This document shows, one piece after another, positions 11,266 through 22,128 of a stretch of 64,000 nucleotides of DNA. This DNA comes from Tetraselmis striata (Eukaryota; Chlorophyta; Chlorodendrophyceae; Chlorodendrales; Chlorodendraceae). The stretch's first letter is position 1; the number at the start of each line of letters is the position of its first letter. Made by a program: the position numbers and the translations under genes. Under the pieces are notes generated by a model, which saw only the letters and a program-made list of their open reading frames with translations, did no database searches and was not told where the DNA came from. The DNA is taken from positions 49,137 to 113,136 of the forward strand of contig VCJN01000687.1 of the NCBI GenBank assembly GCA_006384855.1, in the 5' to 3' direction.

Positions 11266-11851
11266 CTTCTCCGCACGCGGTGTCGCATGTAGAGGGAGGT
11301 AGGCGTACGGGAGTCGGCGCGGCGGGCCACACCGTCACTTGGTGACCTTGGCCTTGGCCTTGTCGGCTGTTGCGGCCATCGATGCGGCCTTCCGCGCTGC
11401 TGCGGCTTGCTCGCGTTGCTTGCGCCTCTCGGCGGACTCTGTGGGGGCGGGCTTGTCGGGGGTGGCCTTGGCGAACGCGGCTGCGGCACGGGCCTTGCCC
11501 GCTGCGGAAAGGCTGATCTCGAGGGTCTTGTCGTCGAACGCTCGGCGGAGTTGGCCGAGTTGTCCGGACACGGCGATGCGCCGTGGGGCGCAGAACTTTG
11601 CGTGGGCGAGCTCGGCGAAAACTCGGTCCGCTTCTGTAGCCGTTGGTCCAATTCTTGGCGAGTTGGAGGTATCCCAACCGGGAACGGGTGGCCTCCTCCG
11701 TCGCCAAGTGGGTGCGGTAGCATGCTCGGAGCTCGGCAAGGGCCGCAGCCTTGCTTTCCGCCGTAGCGGACTCGGTCGAAAGCGACTCCAGGGCGCCGCG
11801 CATCGCCTCGTTGGCGCAGCTACTGAAGAAGGCAGAGCAGCCTAGGTGCAT
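11222..11851 (-). pseudogene. Gag-like ORF of the DIRS element (frameshifted)
   Basis: Upstream of the RT is an Ala/Lys/Glu-rich, coiled-coil-like protein. One frame gives CANEAMRGALESLS through ELRACYRTHLATEE and YLQLAKNW. The continuation, TEADRVFAELAHAKF to a lysine-rich tail KAKAKVTK (ending near 11339), lies in another frame, so a shift occurs near 11640. No zinc knuckle is visible. Position and composition suggest a nucleocapsid-type role, by analogy with ORF1 of DIRS elements. Still further upstream (11820-12071) a Pro/Arg-rich frame spans a G-homopolymer at about 11961-11987 and is probably not translated. Confidence 0.45.
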
Positions 11852-12071
11852 GTATTCGTCGTACGCTGCCTGACTCCGCTTCTCCGCGAGGGCGCGGTCG
11901 GTGTCGTCGGTCAGGGTCCACAGGCAAGGCTCGTCGACGTCGCGCGGGGGACGCTCCAGACCGGGGGGGGGGGGGGGGGGGGGGGGGTGACTCGGCCGTA
12001 GTAGGCAAAGTCGACGTACTCGAGCTCGTTGTCGGGTGCGTGTAGCTCAGCAGGAAGGGGCTCTCCAACAT

Positions 12072-13960
12072 GTGGGGTGTTTTTTTTTCCGCCCCCGGGA
12101 CATGACTGGCAGTGAAACCCTTACATGTGAGGTTATGTTGCGGCTATCTTGCTTCGCGAGCCCATGGCCGCGCTCGGCGTATGCGCTTCAGAAACCATCG
12201 ACACCCGCCCGCAAGCGCGCTCCGAAGAACCGGAAATTGCCGGTATGCAATTAAAGATGATAATGTGCAAAAAAACAAAAGTGTAAGCGCGCAATACATA
12301 AGGTCAGAGAATGGCGGTAAACGGTGTGCGGTACTTACTACTTCTTAGTACCATCCGCACTCGCGCCCGTAAATTCCGCGCAGCGTGGTTCGCGCCTCAA
12401 TGTGTAGACGGCGAGAATCGAACCTGCGCACGTGCGTGCGCGTACAGAGAGCGCCGCTTTCACGCTCATGCCGCATCCTCAAACTAGCAATTGCGCTTTG
12501 TTTTGCTATGTATATGCACCCGATACCGAACGGCTCGTACCTTGTGGGGCATCGATTGTAAGTCACGGCGCACTCATGATGGTACGTTTTGGTCACTTAG
12601 ACAATTTATCGGCATTTCACAGTATCTCGTAGTACTTAACATTATGGCTTTTCACTGAACATGTAATCCGTCCGTCAGCAAACCCTTGGGTGTCGCTACT
12701 GTATGACGCTAATGCGACCGGAAAAACTCGCGCGACGGGAAACATGCTTCGGTGAGAACGGCATCATCAATGGCGCGGCGCAGCGTATTGGCTCAGTTGA
12801 ACAAGCCACGTGCTATCATTAGAGTGGATGGTGTGAGCGCCCCCCACGGGGGACGTCCAGGCTCTCGACTCGTGCGGGCACACTCGTCACCTACTCCTCT
12901 GCTCGAGACCGCATCGCGTTGCGGGTGGTCGTGCGCGCGGGCAACAGCGCAATGGCGCCGAAGCGGAAGGGAAAGCGGAAGGCCGCGAAGCCTCCGCAGG
13001 TGTTGGAGAATGTGCTCTGGCTATGACACATGATGCCTCACCGCTTTTCTGCCGATGCGAAGATGGACGACATGGCGCGCGCGGCGTATGCAAGACTGAT
13101 GCGAAGACTTAGTACATTAATGCCTTTGTATTACAGTAAGTAGTAGCATGCGTGTATGAGCACGCGCGCAGCAGCTAGCTGCGCCAAGCCTCCCCCGCGC
13201 GCGCTTGCGCGCCTAGTGCGGCTTGCCTGCCGCTCGCCCCTTCGGGGTTGTGTGACAACTTCCTTTGTCTCAGCAGCTTGCCGCTTCGCTGCACCTCACT
13301 GCACCTCGCTCCGGGCGAGCTCTGCACAGCCGTGCCTCCGGGGCTGCGCTGATTTGGTTATGGGCCCTTACACGTCACAGCGTGTGCATACTTAGGTAGT
13401 CGATCTCGCTCCGGGCGAGTATCCTTGACGCCAGAAGGCCGAGCAGGGCTTTAGGAGTCCCGCACAATCATTGGCCTCCGGGGCCGAACGGAGCTTCCGG
13501 AGCCACGAACAGTCACCTATCGGTAGAATCGCATTATACTTTTCACATTTTAAGTATTTCAGTGCAGAATAACACTTTTCGAATACGATGGAGCGTTGGA
13601 GCGTTATCATTGGCGTTGGGAGACATACCGCCGCCCACCGCACTCGACAGCTAGGACCCCGACCACCGAGTTCACCTTGGATTACCGCCAGCCTTGGGGC
13701 AGCCTATCGCAGCTGCGGGGGGCGGGGGGGGGGGGGGGGCGGCTTGGCGCCGAGCGGAGCGTGAGCGTGTACGCGCGGCGCATCACTAGAGTGCACTTGC
13801 ATGCACCGGAGCTCGAGACGGAGTGCACTTGCATGCACTCGCGGCGTGGCGGAAGCGTGCACTCACATGTACCGGCGGACACATAGGGCGGGCGGACAGG
13901 GCGGATGTAAGGGCGGACACATAGCTGGAAATTCAGCCTACCGCCAGCGACAGCGTTACC
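12072..13960. other. No gene recognised; short GC-rich repeats and a G-homopolymer
   Basis: About 1.9 kb without recognisable coding sequence. 12405-12440 has, on the minus strand, a tRNA-like T-arm word GGTTCGATTC but no complete cloverleaf. 13240-13420 repeats the word CTCGCTCCGGGCGAG. A G-tract interrupted by one C lies at about 13715-13739. The copia gag begins close to 13961; no 5' LTR for it was found here. Confidence 0.45.
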
Positions 13961-15178
13961 TTGGTGGACCCTAGACCCGGATTCTCAACCATGGTGGACT
14001 CTAGATCCGGAACCGATGATGAGGGGCCTCCTCCTGGATTCGGAGGAGAGGTTCCGAGAGGTTCTCCGAGAGGTTTCGAGCACAAGATGCGAACGCAGCT
14101 CACACAGCTGGAGCAACGTCAAGAACATCGGTACAAGTTGCACGAATTGGCGATGTATCTCAGTAGTATGGGCCAACCTCTGTCATCGTCTCGATATGCA
14201 AGACATGCACTACACGATGAACCTCCTGAACGAGGTGATGCGACCTCTGGACGAATCCTAGGAGACATTCATCAAGTGGTTCGACGCTAAGTGGGCGGCA
14301 GTGACCGCGTACGACGCGGCCATGGCTGCTGACGACCGACTCACCGATTCGATTATCATCCAAGCTGTGCTAAAGGGCATACCATCTCCGGACCGGTACA
14401 AGACCATCAAGACCATTGTGGCCTCCGCTCTCGATCTACATCGGTGCGGCGCCGCAGCGGTATTCGCTGAGCTACGACACCACGCGGGCCTTGACGGCGG
14501 CACGGAGAGTCATGCTCACCCCATCGCACCACCGGCGACTATACACGGCGCTGGGGCATTCTTTACGGGTCCGACTGCCGGCAAGGAGAAGTCTCGTGGC
14601 AAGTTCCGCAAGTCCCCGTTCTCTGGCAACTGCGCCGCGTGCGGCGAGAAACACATGACCAACCAGTGCACCGCCAGCGACTCTGCGATAGTGGCGTTTC
14701 AACACACCAAAATCAAAACACTGAAACTCAAGTACCCCAGCGACGCGAAAGCCAAGAGCAGACCGGCGATCGGAGCAGTTATGGCGACGCTGCCGGAAGA
14801 ACCCATCGACGATGATACTGAGTTGTCAAGCGACGACCCGAGCTCCGAGGAGGAGGAGAAAGTTCTCTCCGGGGTAGTAGAGCCGCCCACACTCCAAACT
14901 GCCTTCATGTCGGCGTGCATAGCGGCGCAAGGTGTGGGGCAAGCATGGGTGATGGATTCAGCGTGCGCACCAGAGAACGTTACGGCGTACCAGTCCGATT
15001 TCGAGTCGTTTCGTCACGAGTCCAATCGCGGCAAACTCAGGGGAGTGAGCACTCCCATCGAGGGCAGTGGCATGGCTCGCATCCGGGTACCCCTACTGGC
15101 TGGAGGCACATGCGTGTTACGCGTGCCATCGATTTACTGCTCCTCGCTTATTGCCACCTATGCAATGGGAGTGGGCAG
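13961..15178 (+). pseudogene. Copia gag-protease
   Basis: A gag-like region (VMRPLDES, then ETFIKWFDAKWAAV, LKGIPSPDRY) is broken by a TAG at 14259-14261 in the same frame. Next comes a zinc knuckle CAACGEKHMTNQC, which has one residue fewer between its second Cys and His than the usual CX2CX4HX4C. An acidic linker follows, then an aspartic-protease start WVMDSACAPENVTAY. In copia proteases this site is normally DSG(A/C); here Ala replaces Gly next to the catalytic Asp-Ser. The frame runs into VPSIYCSSLIATYAMGVG and stops being copia exactly where the inserted LTR begins at 15179. Confidence 0.75.
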
Positions 15179-15966
15179 TGTTATGTACTCTACACTGCTG
15201 TACTTTGTACTGCGGGAGCCGACGAAGGAGCGAAGAACTGGCGACTGAGGCGGACGAGAACGAGTACAAGCCAAGCGAAGTACGAGCATGAGCATTGCGA
15301 GTGCGAGTACAAGCGAAGGCGAAGTACTGGTACGAGGACGACGAGGCGTCAGTACGAGCGACTACCAGGCGACTAGTAGTGCAGGACAGTATTACGAGTA
15401 CCCACATGGGGCGCGATTGTCGTACGCTATGGTGTCACCTGCTAGAGGATGATGATACCAAGCGTGAGATGGAGCGCTGGCTTAGTGGAGTGTTAGTAGT
15501 AGGTACTAGAGCCTACTAGAATAATCTAGAACGCTATAGCATTTGCTATAGCAATAGTAGTAAAATATTATATCACTGTGCTGCGGACAGACGAAGGTGC
15601 TAGGAACCGTGTCTGTACTTAGTAGTATATGACTAAAATAGCGACGGGCCGCGGGTTAGGACCGCACACGTCGATTTTAGAATTAGTCTAGTAGTTACAC
15701 GCAGCACAGGTGGCGGAAATTGGATCGGTACACAGCGCACGGAATGACGGAAACCAGCGACTATAAATAGGCCGGCAAAACCACCGCCGGGCCAGTCACC
15801 CAGGTTACCGGCATTCCGGTATTGTAAGAATCCCTTTTCCCAAATCTCTGCTCATTATTCCTGGCCGTGTGGAATAACGATCCAATGGGCCCTCGACTCA
15901 GCTCCTGCTTTAGGACTATCTATGGCTAGACGACTATTCAGCCTAAGTCCTAAGGGGGTTGTGACA
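15179..15966 (+). repeat. LTR1
   Basis: 788 bp starting TGTTATG and ending GTGACA. U3 contains a double palindrome, GCTATAGCATTTGCTATAGC (near 15532). A TATA box TATAAATAG lies at 15762-15770 and a TGTAA polyadenylation-type signal at 15823-15827, so transcription would start close to 15790. Confidence 0.88.
15762..15770 (+). promoter_or_regulatory. LTR TATA box
   Basis: TATAAATAG, conserved in LTR2 (18369-18377), LTR3 (21104-21112) and, on the other strand, LTR4 (21537-21545). The TGTAA signal is about 55-60 bases further on in each copy, as expected for U3-R-U5 order. Confidence 0.6.
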
Positions 15967-15981
15967 CTTGGTTTCGGAGCG
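15967..15981 (+). promoter_or_regulatory. Primer-binding site candidate
   Basis: CTTGGTTTCGGAGCG directly follows LTR1. It resembles the TTGGTATCAGAGC primer site of plant copia elements that use tRNA-Met, but the match to an algal tRNA was not tested. The same word follows LTR3. Confidence 0.5.
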
Positions 15982-17785
15982 GTGACCGGAGCACATGGTT
16001 CCGGATTCCACAAGAGAAGCGGCATAGCGACGAGAGCGAGAGGCGAGATAGGGACAGAAGAAGACTTCAGATGTCAAGGATCCTATGGCGGGGACGCCCA
16101 CCGAGGATGCGCACCGGCTTTGATAGATGGAGTCAAGTTCGACGTGGCGAGAACGATGTAGCGACGATGAGGAGGATGCGACAACGAGCGAGCGAAATTA
16201 TGAACTAGCGAAGGGACGAAGATCGCGAGTACCAAGAAGCAGCCGAACGTTCGATCTGAGATGTGTAACGATGACGCTGCAAGCTGCGAAGCCATGAGGG
16301 CGGAGCAACGTGCGACTCGCGACCCCAGCTACAGTTCCGACGACGCGAGTTGGCGATGGCGCGACATCAACCAGAACCGACCTGTATCAGCCGTTATCGG
16401 CACAGTAGCGACTACTGGTAACGAGCTGGTATAGCGAACAAGAAGAACCGCAGATTTTTTTTCTGCGATGAAGAATGAACCTGCCACATGAAAATCGAAC
16501 TCAGAAGACGAAGAAGACAGAACAGCTGTGGTTACCGGTACAACCATGAGGTGCTGGTACGATTAATTTCGTACGCGAGTACAGAACAGCTGTAGACTCA
16601 GATTCGAGGGGAGCGCTGCGAGATTTATGACATGAGCCGTCAGGTGAAAATCCTGGGTGACCACGGCTCATTGTCCGGACGCGCGCATTTCTCTCGACAT
16701 GATGCGGTATGGCGGAGGAGACCCTGCTGCCTGCTGCCAAGTAAGAAGACTCGACGACGGCCAACGCGAAGATGGCGCGATGGGAGCTGCGGAGAGGCGA
16801 CCGAGACTCGGCGCGTTACCTGCCTGTACATGCTGTATGCTGTACGGTACCGAACGAAGCGCGTCGTACCACAGTAGGAGATACCGAAGCAGCGACTACG
16901 AATCTACTACTGCGGAGGCCAAGAGTGCAAAATACAGGAAAAACAGGAGGATATTTGCACAAGTATGTCTACGACTCAATGCATCAGAACCAAATACAGT
17001 ATCACCGGTATGGGACGGAGGTATTGTACTGCTGCGATGAGAAGATGACTACGACTACAAATGGCGAGGAGGTATCCGGTATGGGACGGTTATCTACTTG
17101 CGGAAGTAATGTATAAGGTACTGGCCGATGATTCCCTCTACCAGCCCTGCTACGAGCTTTGACCGAAATCGAGAGAAGAAAAATCCGTGGACTACATGAG
17201 ACTACGGTTCAGCGATGAGCGACTGCGAGCACGAGAGCTGCTACAGGTAGCGACAAGTGTCCCACCTACGGTATCGCGAGCAGCGATGACACACCATTGA
17301 CTTTCTGCTATGCGACAAATATACCGACGCGCTGCGTACCGATGCCGACACCGCTGAGAAGATGCGAGCCTGCTAACTCGGCGAACTGCGACGCAAGAGC
17401 CTTTGGTATGAGATCTTTGACTACGACTATGCGAGTGTGCGTTCCGATGGCAACATGGGGGCCACGGCGCACACGGACGAGGCAATGGGAACTTGCGACA
17501 GTTCGACGCGACGAGGATGAGCTCGAAGAATGCTGCATTTCTGTGGCTACCCACCGAACGACACCTATCGGTGCCATTGGTGGCGATTTGCTGCGACTTG
17601 TGGCACCACCAGATGATGCTCGACTATGAGGATTTTTTTTTTCCGATGAAGGGACTGCCTCTATGACGAGTGTCACCACTGTACATATCTGTACATATTC
17701 TGGCTACGCGACTCTACAACGACGACCGAGTTCTGCTGAACGTACTGGCGAACAGCGCGGCCGCTGTTCATTAACAGGGTGAGAG
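15967..17785 (+). other. Internal region 1 of the non-autonomous LTR element
   Basis: 1.8 kb without retroelement domains. The most open stretch (about 16657-17116) codes for overlapping frames of 114-127 codons with no recognised motif, kept with few changes in internal region 2. Conserved features are T-tracts near 16455 and 17633. The purine-rich AGGGTGAGAG at 17776-17785 abuts LTR2 and is the likely polypurine tract. Large size and lack of coding capacity fit the LARD class of non-autonomous LTR elements. Confidence 0.6.
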
Positions 17786-18572
17786 TGTTATGTACTCTAC
17801 ACTGCTGTACTTTGTACTGCGGGAGCCGACGAAGGAGCGAAGAACTGGCGACTGAGGCGGACGAGAACGAGTACAAGCCAAGCGAAGTACGAGCATGAGC
17901 ATTGCGAGTGCGAGTACAAGCGAAGGCGAAGTACTGGTACGAGGACGACGAGGCGTCAGTACGAGCGACTACCAGGCGACTAGTAGTGCAGGACAGTATT
18001 ACGAGTACCCACATGGGGCGCGATTGTCGTACGCTATGGTGTCACCTGCTAGAGGATGATGATACCAAGCGTGAGATGGAGCGCTGGCTTAGTGGAGTGT
18101 TAGTAGTAGGTACTAGAGCCTACTAGAATAATCTAGAACGCTATAGCATTTGCTATAGCAATAGTAGTAAAATATTATATCACTGTGCTGCGGACAGACG
18201 AAGGTGCTAGGAACCGTGTCTGTACTTAGTAGTATATGACTAAAATAGCGACGGGCCGCGGGTTAGGACCGCACACGTCGATTTTAGAATTAGTCTAGTA
18301 GTTACACGCAGCACAGGTGGCGGAAATTGGATCGGTACACAGCGCACGGAATGACGGAAACCAGCGACTATAAATAGGCCGGCAAAACCACCGCCGGGCC
18401 AGTCACCCAGGTTACCGACTTCCGGTACTGTAAGAATCCGTTTTCCCAAATCTCTGCTCATTATTCCTGGCCGTGTGGAATAACGATCCAATGGGCCCTC
18501 GACACAGCTCCTACTTTGGGACTATCTATGGCTAGACGACTCTTCGGCCTAAGTCCTAAGGGGGCTGTAACA
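17786..18572 (+). repeat. LTR2
   Basis: 787 bp, TGTTATG...CTGTAACA, nearly identical to LTR1. It is shared between the two tandem units, the arrangement produced by recombination between LTRs of neighbouring or extrachromosomal copies. Confidence 0.88.
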
Positions 18573-20481
18573 CTTGGTTTCCGGCAAAACCACCGCCGGG
18601 CAAGTCACCCAGGTTACCGGCATTCCGGTACTGTAAGAATCCCTTTTCCCAAATCTCCGCTCATTATTCCTAGCCGTGCGACGAAACACTTGGTTTCGGA
18701 GCGGTGACCGGAGCACATGGTTCCGGATTCCACAAGAGAAGCGGCATAGCGACGAGAGCGAGAGGCGAGATGGGGACAGAAGAAGACTTCAGATGTCAAG
18801 GATCCTATGGCGGGGACGCCCACCGAGGATGCGCACCGGCTTTGATAGATGGAGTCAAGTTCGACGTGGCGAGAACGATGTAGCGACGATGAGGTGGATG
18901 CGACAACGAGCGAGCGAAATTATGAACTAGCGAAGGGACGAAGATTGCGAGTACCAAGGAGCAGCCGAACGTTCGATCTGAGATGTGTAACGATGACGCT
19001 GCAAGCTGCGAAGCCATGAGGGCGGAGCAACGTGCGACTCGCGACCCCAGCTACAGTTCCGACGACGCGACTTGGCGATGGCGCGACATCAACCAGAACC
19101 GACCTGTATCAGCCGTTATCGGCACAGTAGCGACTACTGGTAACGAGCTGGTATAGCGAACAAGAAGAACCGCAGATTTTTTTTTCTGCGATGAAGAATG
19201 AACATGCCACACGAAAATCGAACTCAGAAGAAGAAGAAGACAGAACAGCGCTGTGGTTACCGGTACAACCATGAGGTACTGGTACGATTAATTTCGTACG
19301 CGAGTGCAAAACAGCTGCAGACTGAGATTCGAGGAGACCGCTGCGAGATTATGACATGAGCCGTCAGGTGAAAATCCAGGGTGACCACGGCTCAATGTCC
19401 GGACGCGCGCATTTCTCTCGACATGATGCGGTATGGCGGAGGAGACCCTGCTGCCTGCTGCCAAGTAAGAAGACTCGACGACGGCCAACGCGAAGATGGC
19501 GCGATGGGAGCTGCGGAGAGGCGACCGAGACTCGGCGCGTTACCTGCCTGTACATGCTGTATGCTGTACGGTACCGAACGAAGCGCGTCGTACCACAGTA
19601 GGAGATACCGAAGCAGCGACTACGAATCTACTACTGTGGAGGCCAAGAGTGCAAAATACAGGAAAAACAGGAGGATATTTGCACAAGTATGTCTACGACT
19701 CAATGCATCAGAACCGAATACAGTATCACCGGTATGGGACGGAGGTATTGTACTGCTGCGATGAGAAGATGACTACAACTACAAATGGCGAGGAGATATC
19801 CGGTATGGGACGGTTATCTACTTGCGGAAGTACTGTAAGGTACTGGCCGATGATCCCCTCTACCAGCCCTGCTACGAGCTTTGACCGAAATCGAGAGTAG
19901 AAAAATCCGTGGACGACATGCGACTACGGTTCAGCGAGTGAGCGACTGCGGGCACGAGTTCGACATGTGACGCTGCGACGACATCGCGAGCAGCGACGAC
20001 TTGCTGCTAAGCGATGAGCGACACCGAAGCGCTGCGTGCCGATGCCGACACCGCTGAGAAGATGCGAGCCTGCTGACTCGGCGAACTGCGACGCAAGAGC
20101 CTTTGGTATGAGATCTTTGACTACGACTATGCGAGTGTGCGTTCCGATGGCAACATGGGGGCGACGGCGCACACGGACGAGGCAATGGGGACTTGCGACA
20201 GTTCGACGCGACGAGGATGAGCTCGAAGAACGCTGCATTTCTGTGGCTACCCACCGAACGACACCTATCGGTGCCATTGGTGGCGATTTGCTGCGACTTG
20301 CTGCACCACCAGATGATGCTCGACTATGAGGATTTTTTTTCCGAAGGGACTGCCTCTATGACGAGTGTCACCACCTGTACATATCTGTACATAGTCTGGC
20401 TACGCGACTCTACAACGACGACCGAGTTCTGCTGAACGTACTGGCGAACAGCGCGGCCGCTGTTCATTAACAGGGTGAGAG
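18573..20481 (+). other. Internal region 2 of the non-autonomous LTR element
   Basis: 1.9 kb, closely similar to internal region 1. It differs at its start: after a partial primer site, about 95 bp of LTR R/U5 sequence (roughly 18581-18675) is repeated before the true primer-site word CTTGGTTTCGGAGC near 18682. This looks like a reverse-transcription strand-transfer error. Near 19960-20020 it also differs by a local rearrangement. Ends with the same purine tract before LTR3. Confidence 0.65.
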
Positions 20482-21312
20482 TGTTATGTACTCTACACTG
20501 CTGTACTTTGTGCTGCGGGAGCCGACGGAGGAGCGAAGAACTGGCGACTGAGGCGGACGAGAACGAGTACAAGCCAAGCGAAGTACGAGTATGAGCATTG
20601 CGAGTGCGAGTACAAGTGAAGGCGAAGTACTGGTACGAGGACGACGAGGCGTCAGTACGCGCGACTGCAAGGCGACTAGTAGTGCAGGACAGTATTACGA
20701 GTACCCACATGGGGTGCGAGTAACCTGTACTTACGCCTGCGTACCAGCAGGAGCGCGATTGTCGTACGCTATGGTGTCACCTGCTAGAGGATGATGATAC
20801 CAAGCGTGAGATGGAGCGCTGCCTTAGTGGAGTGTTAGTAGTAGGTACTAGAGCCTACTAGAACCATCGAGAACGCTATAGCATTTGCTATAGCAATAGT
20901 AGTAAAATATTATATCACTGTGCTGCGGACAGACGAAGGTGCTAGGAACCGTGTCTGTACTTAGTAGTATATGACTAAAATAGCGACGGGCCGCGGGTTA
21001 GGACCGCACACGTCGATTTTAGAATTAGTCTAGTAGTTACACGCAGCACAGGTGGCGGAAATTGGATCGGTACACAGCGCACGGAATGACGGAAACCAGC
21101 GACTATAAATAGGCCGGCAAAACCACCGCCGGGCAAGTCACCCAGGTTACCGGCATTCCGGTATTGTAAGAATCCCTTTTCCCAAATCTCTGCTCATTAT
21201 TCCTGGCCGTGTGGAATTACGATCCAGCAATGGGCCCTAAGACTCAGCTCCTGCTTTAGGACTATGTATGGCCAGACGACTATTCGGCCTAAGTCCTAAG
21301 GGGGCTGTAACA
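20482..21312 (+). repeat. LTR3
   Basis: 831 bp, longer than the others because of about 40 extra bases near 20715-20755. Ends CTGTAACA and is followed by 15 bases of primer-site sequence before the palindrome centre. Confidence 0.87.
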
Positions 21313-21336
21313 CTTGGTTTCGGAGCCGACCCCAAG

Positions 21337-22128
21337 TGTTACAGCCCCCTTAGGACTTAGGCCGAATAGTCGTCTGGCCATACATAGTCCTAAAGCAGGA
21401 GCTGAGTCTTAGGGCCCATTGCTGGATCGTAATTCCACACGGCCAGGAATAATGAGCAGAGATTTGGGAAAAGGGATTCTTACAATACCGGAATGCCGGT
21501 AACCTGGGTGACTTGCCCGGCGGTGGTTTTGCCGGCCTATTTATAGTCGCTAGTTTCCGTCATTCCGTGCGCTGTGTACCGATCCAATTTCCGCCACCTG
21601 TGCTGCGTGTAACTACTAGACTAATTCTAAAATCGACGTGTGCGGTCCTAACCCGCGGCCCGTCGCTATTTTAGTCATATACTACTAAGTACAGACACGG
21701 TTCCTAGCACCTTCGTCTGTCCGCAGCACAGTGATATAATATTTTACTACTATTGCTATAGCAAATGCTATAGCGTTCTAGATTATTCTAGTAGGCTCTA
21801 GTACCTACTACTAACACTCCACTAAGCCAGCGCTCCATCTCACGCTTGGTATCATCATCCTCTAGCAGGTGACACCATAGCGTACGACAATCGCGCCCCA
21901 TGTGGGTACTCGTAATACTGTCCTGCACTACTAGTCGCTTGGTAGTCACTCGTACTGACGCCTCGTCGTCCTCGTACCAGTACTTCGCCTTCGCTTGTAC
22001 TCGCACTCGCAATGCTCATGCTCGTACTTCGCTTGGCTTGTACTCGTTCTCGTCCGCCTCAGTCGCCAGTTCTTCGCTCCTTCGTCGGCTCCCGCAGTAC
22101 AAAGTACAGCAGTGTAGAGTACATAACA
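21337..22128 (-). repeat. LTR4, inverted
   Basis: 792 bp reverse complement of the other LTRs, from TGTTACAG to ATAACA. Together with LTR3 it forms a near-perfect 0.8-kb inverted repeat around a 24-nt centre (21313-21336). Its outer, U3, end abuts the right copy of the target duplication GGCAG. Confidence 0.88.

Larger units (their letters stand above)
7710..12071 (-). mobile_element. Degenerate DIRS-type (tyrosine recombinase) retrotransposon
   Basis: On the minus strand the order is a gag-like ORF, reverse transcriptase, RNase H with a C-terminal extension, then a tyrosine recombinase. Linking RT/RNase H to a tyrosine recombinase in place of a DDE integrase defines the DIRS order. Decay is clear: in-frame TGA codons at 10903 and 10801, a 2-base TA insertion near 10088, a TAA at about 8562-8567 in the recombinase, and a transposon inserted at 9058-9452. 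The diagnostic inverted terminal repeats and internal complementary region were not identified, so the limits are those of coding similarity. Confidence 0.82.
15179..22128 (+). mobile_element. Cluster of non-autonomous LTR retrotransposons with an inverted terminal LTR
   Basis: The layout is LTR1, internal, LTR2, internal, LTR3, a 24-nt spacer, then LTR4 inverted. The whole 6950-bp block is flanked by one 5-bp direct duplication, GGCAG (15174-15178 and 22129-22133), and its two outermost ends are both U3 ends (TGTTATG reading inwards from each side). It therefore looks like one integration event of a rearranged, partly palindromic DNA. The internal regions of about 1.8 and 1.9 kb have no gag, protease, RT or integrase, so movement must depend on another element's proteins. 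The four LTRs look almost identical, suggesting a recent origin. Confidence 0.85.

Noticed and set aside
12360..12490. Possible tRNA-Ser gene on the minus strand
   Set aside because: A good T-arm word and a 5-6-bp anticodon-like stem are present, but there is no U33, no D-arm and no pairing acceptor stem.
13740..13890. Short direct repeats with GTGCACTTGCATGCA
   Set aside because: Only three loose copies, and no element ends or coding sequence nearby.
16632..17116. Frames of 114-127 codons in the internal regions of the LTR element
   Set aside because: Overlapping frames in the same DNA are all kept because the two units are nearly identical; no retroelement motif and no sign of codon-level conservation.
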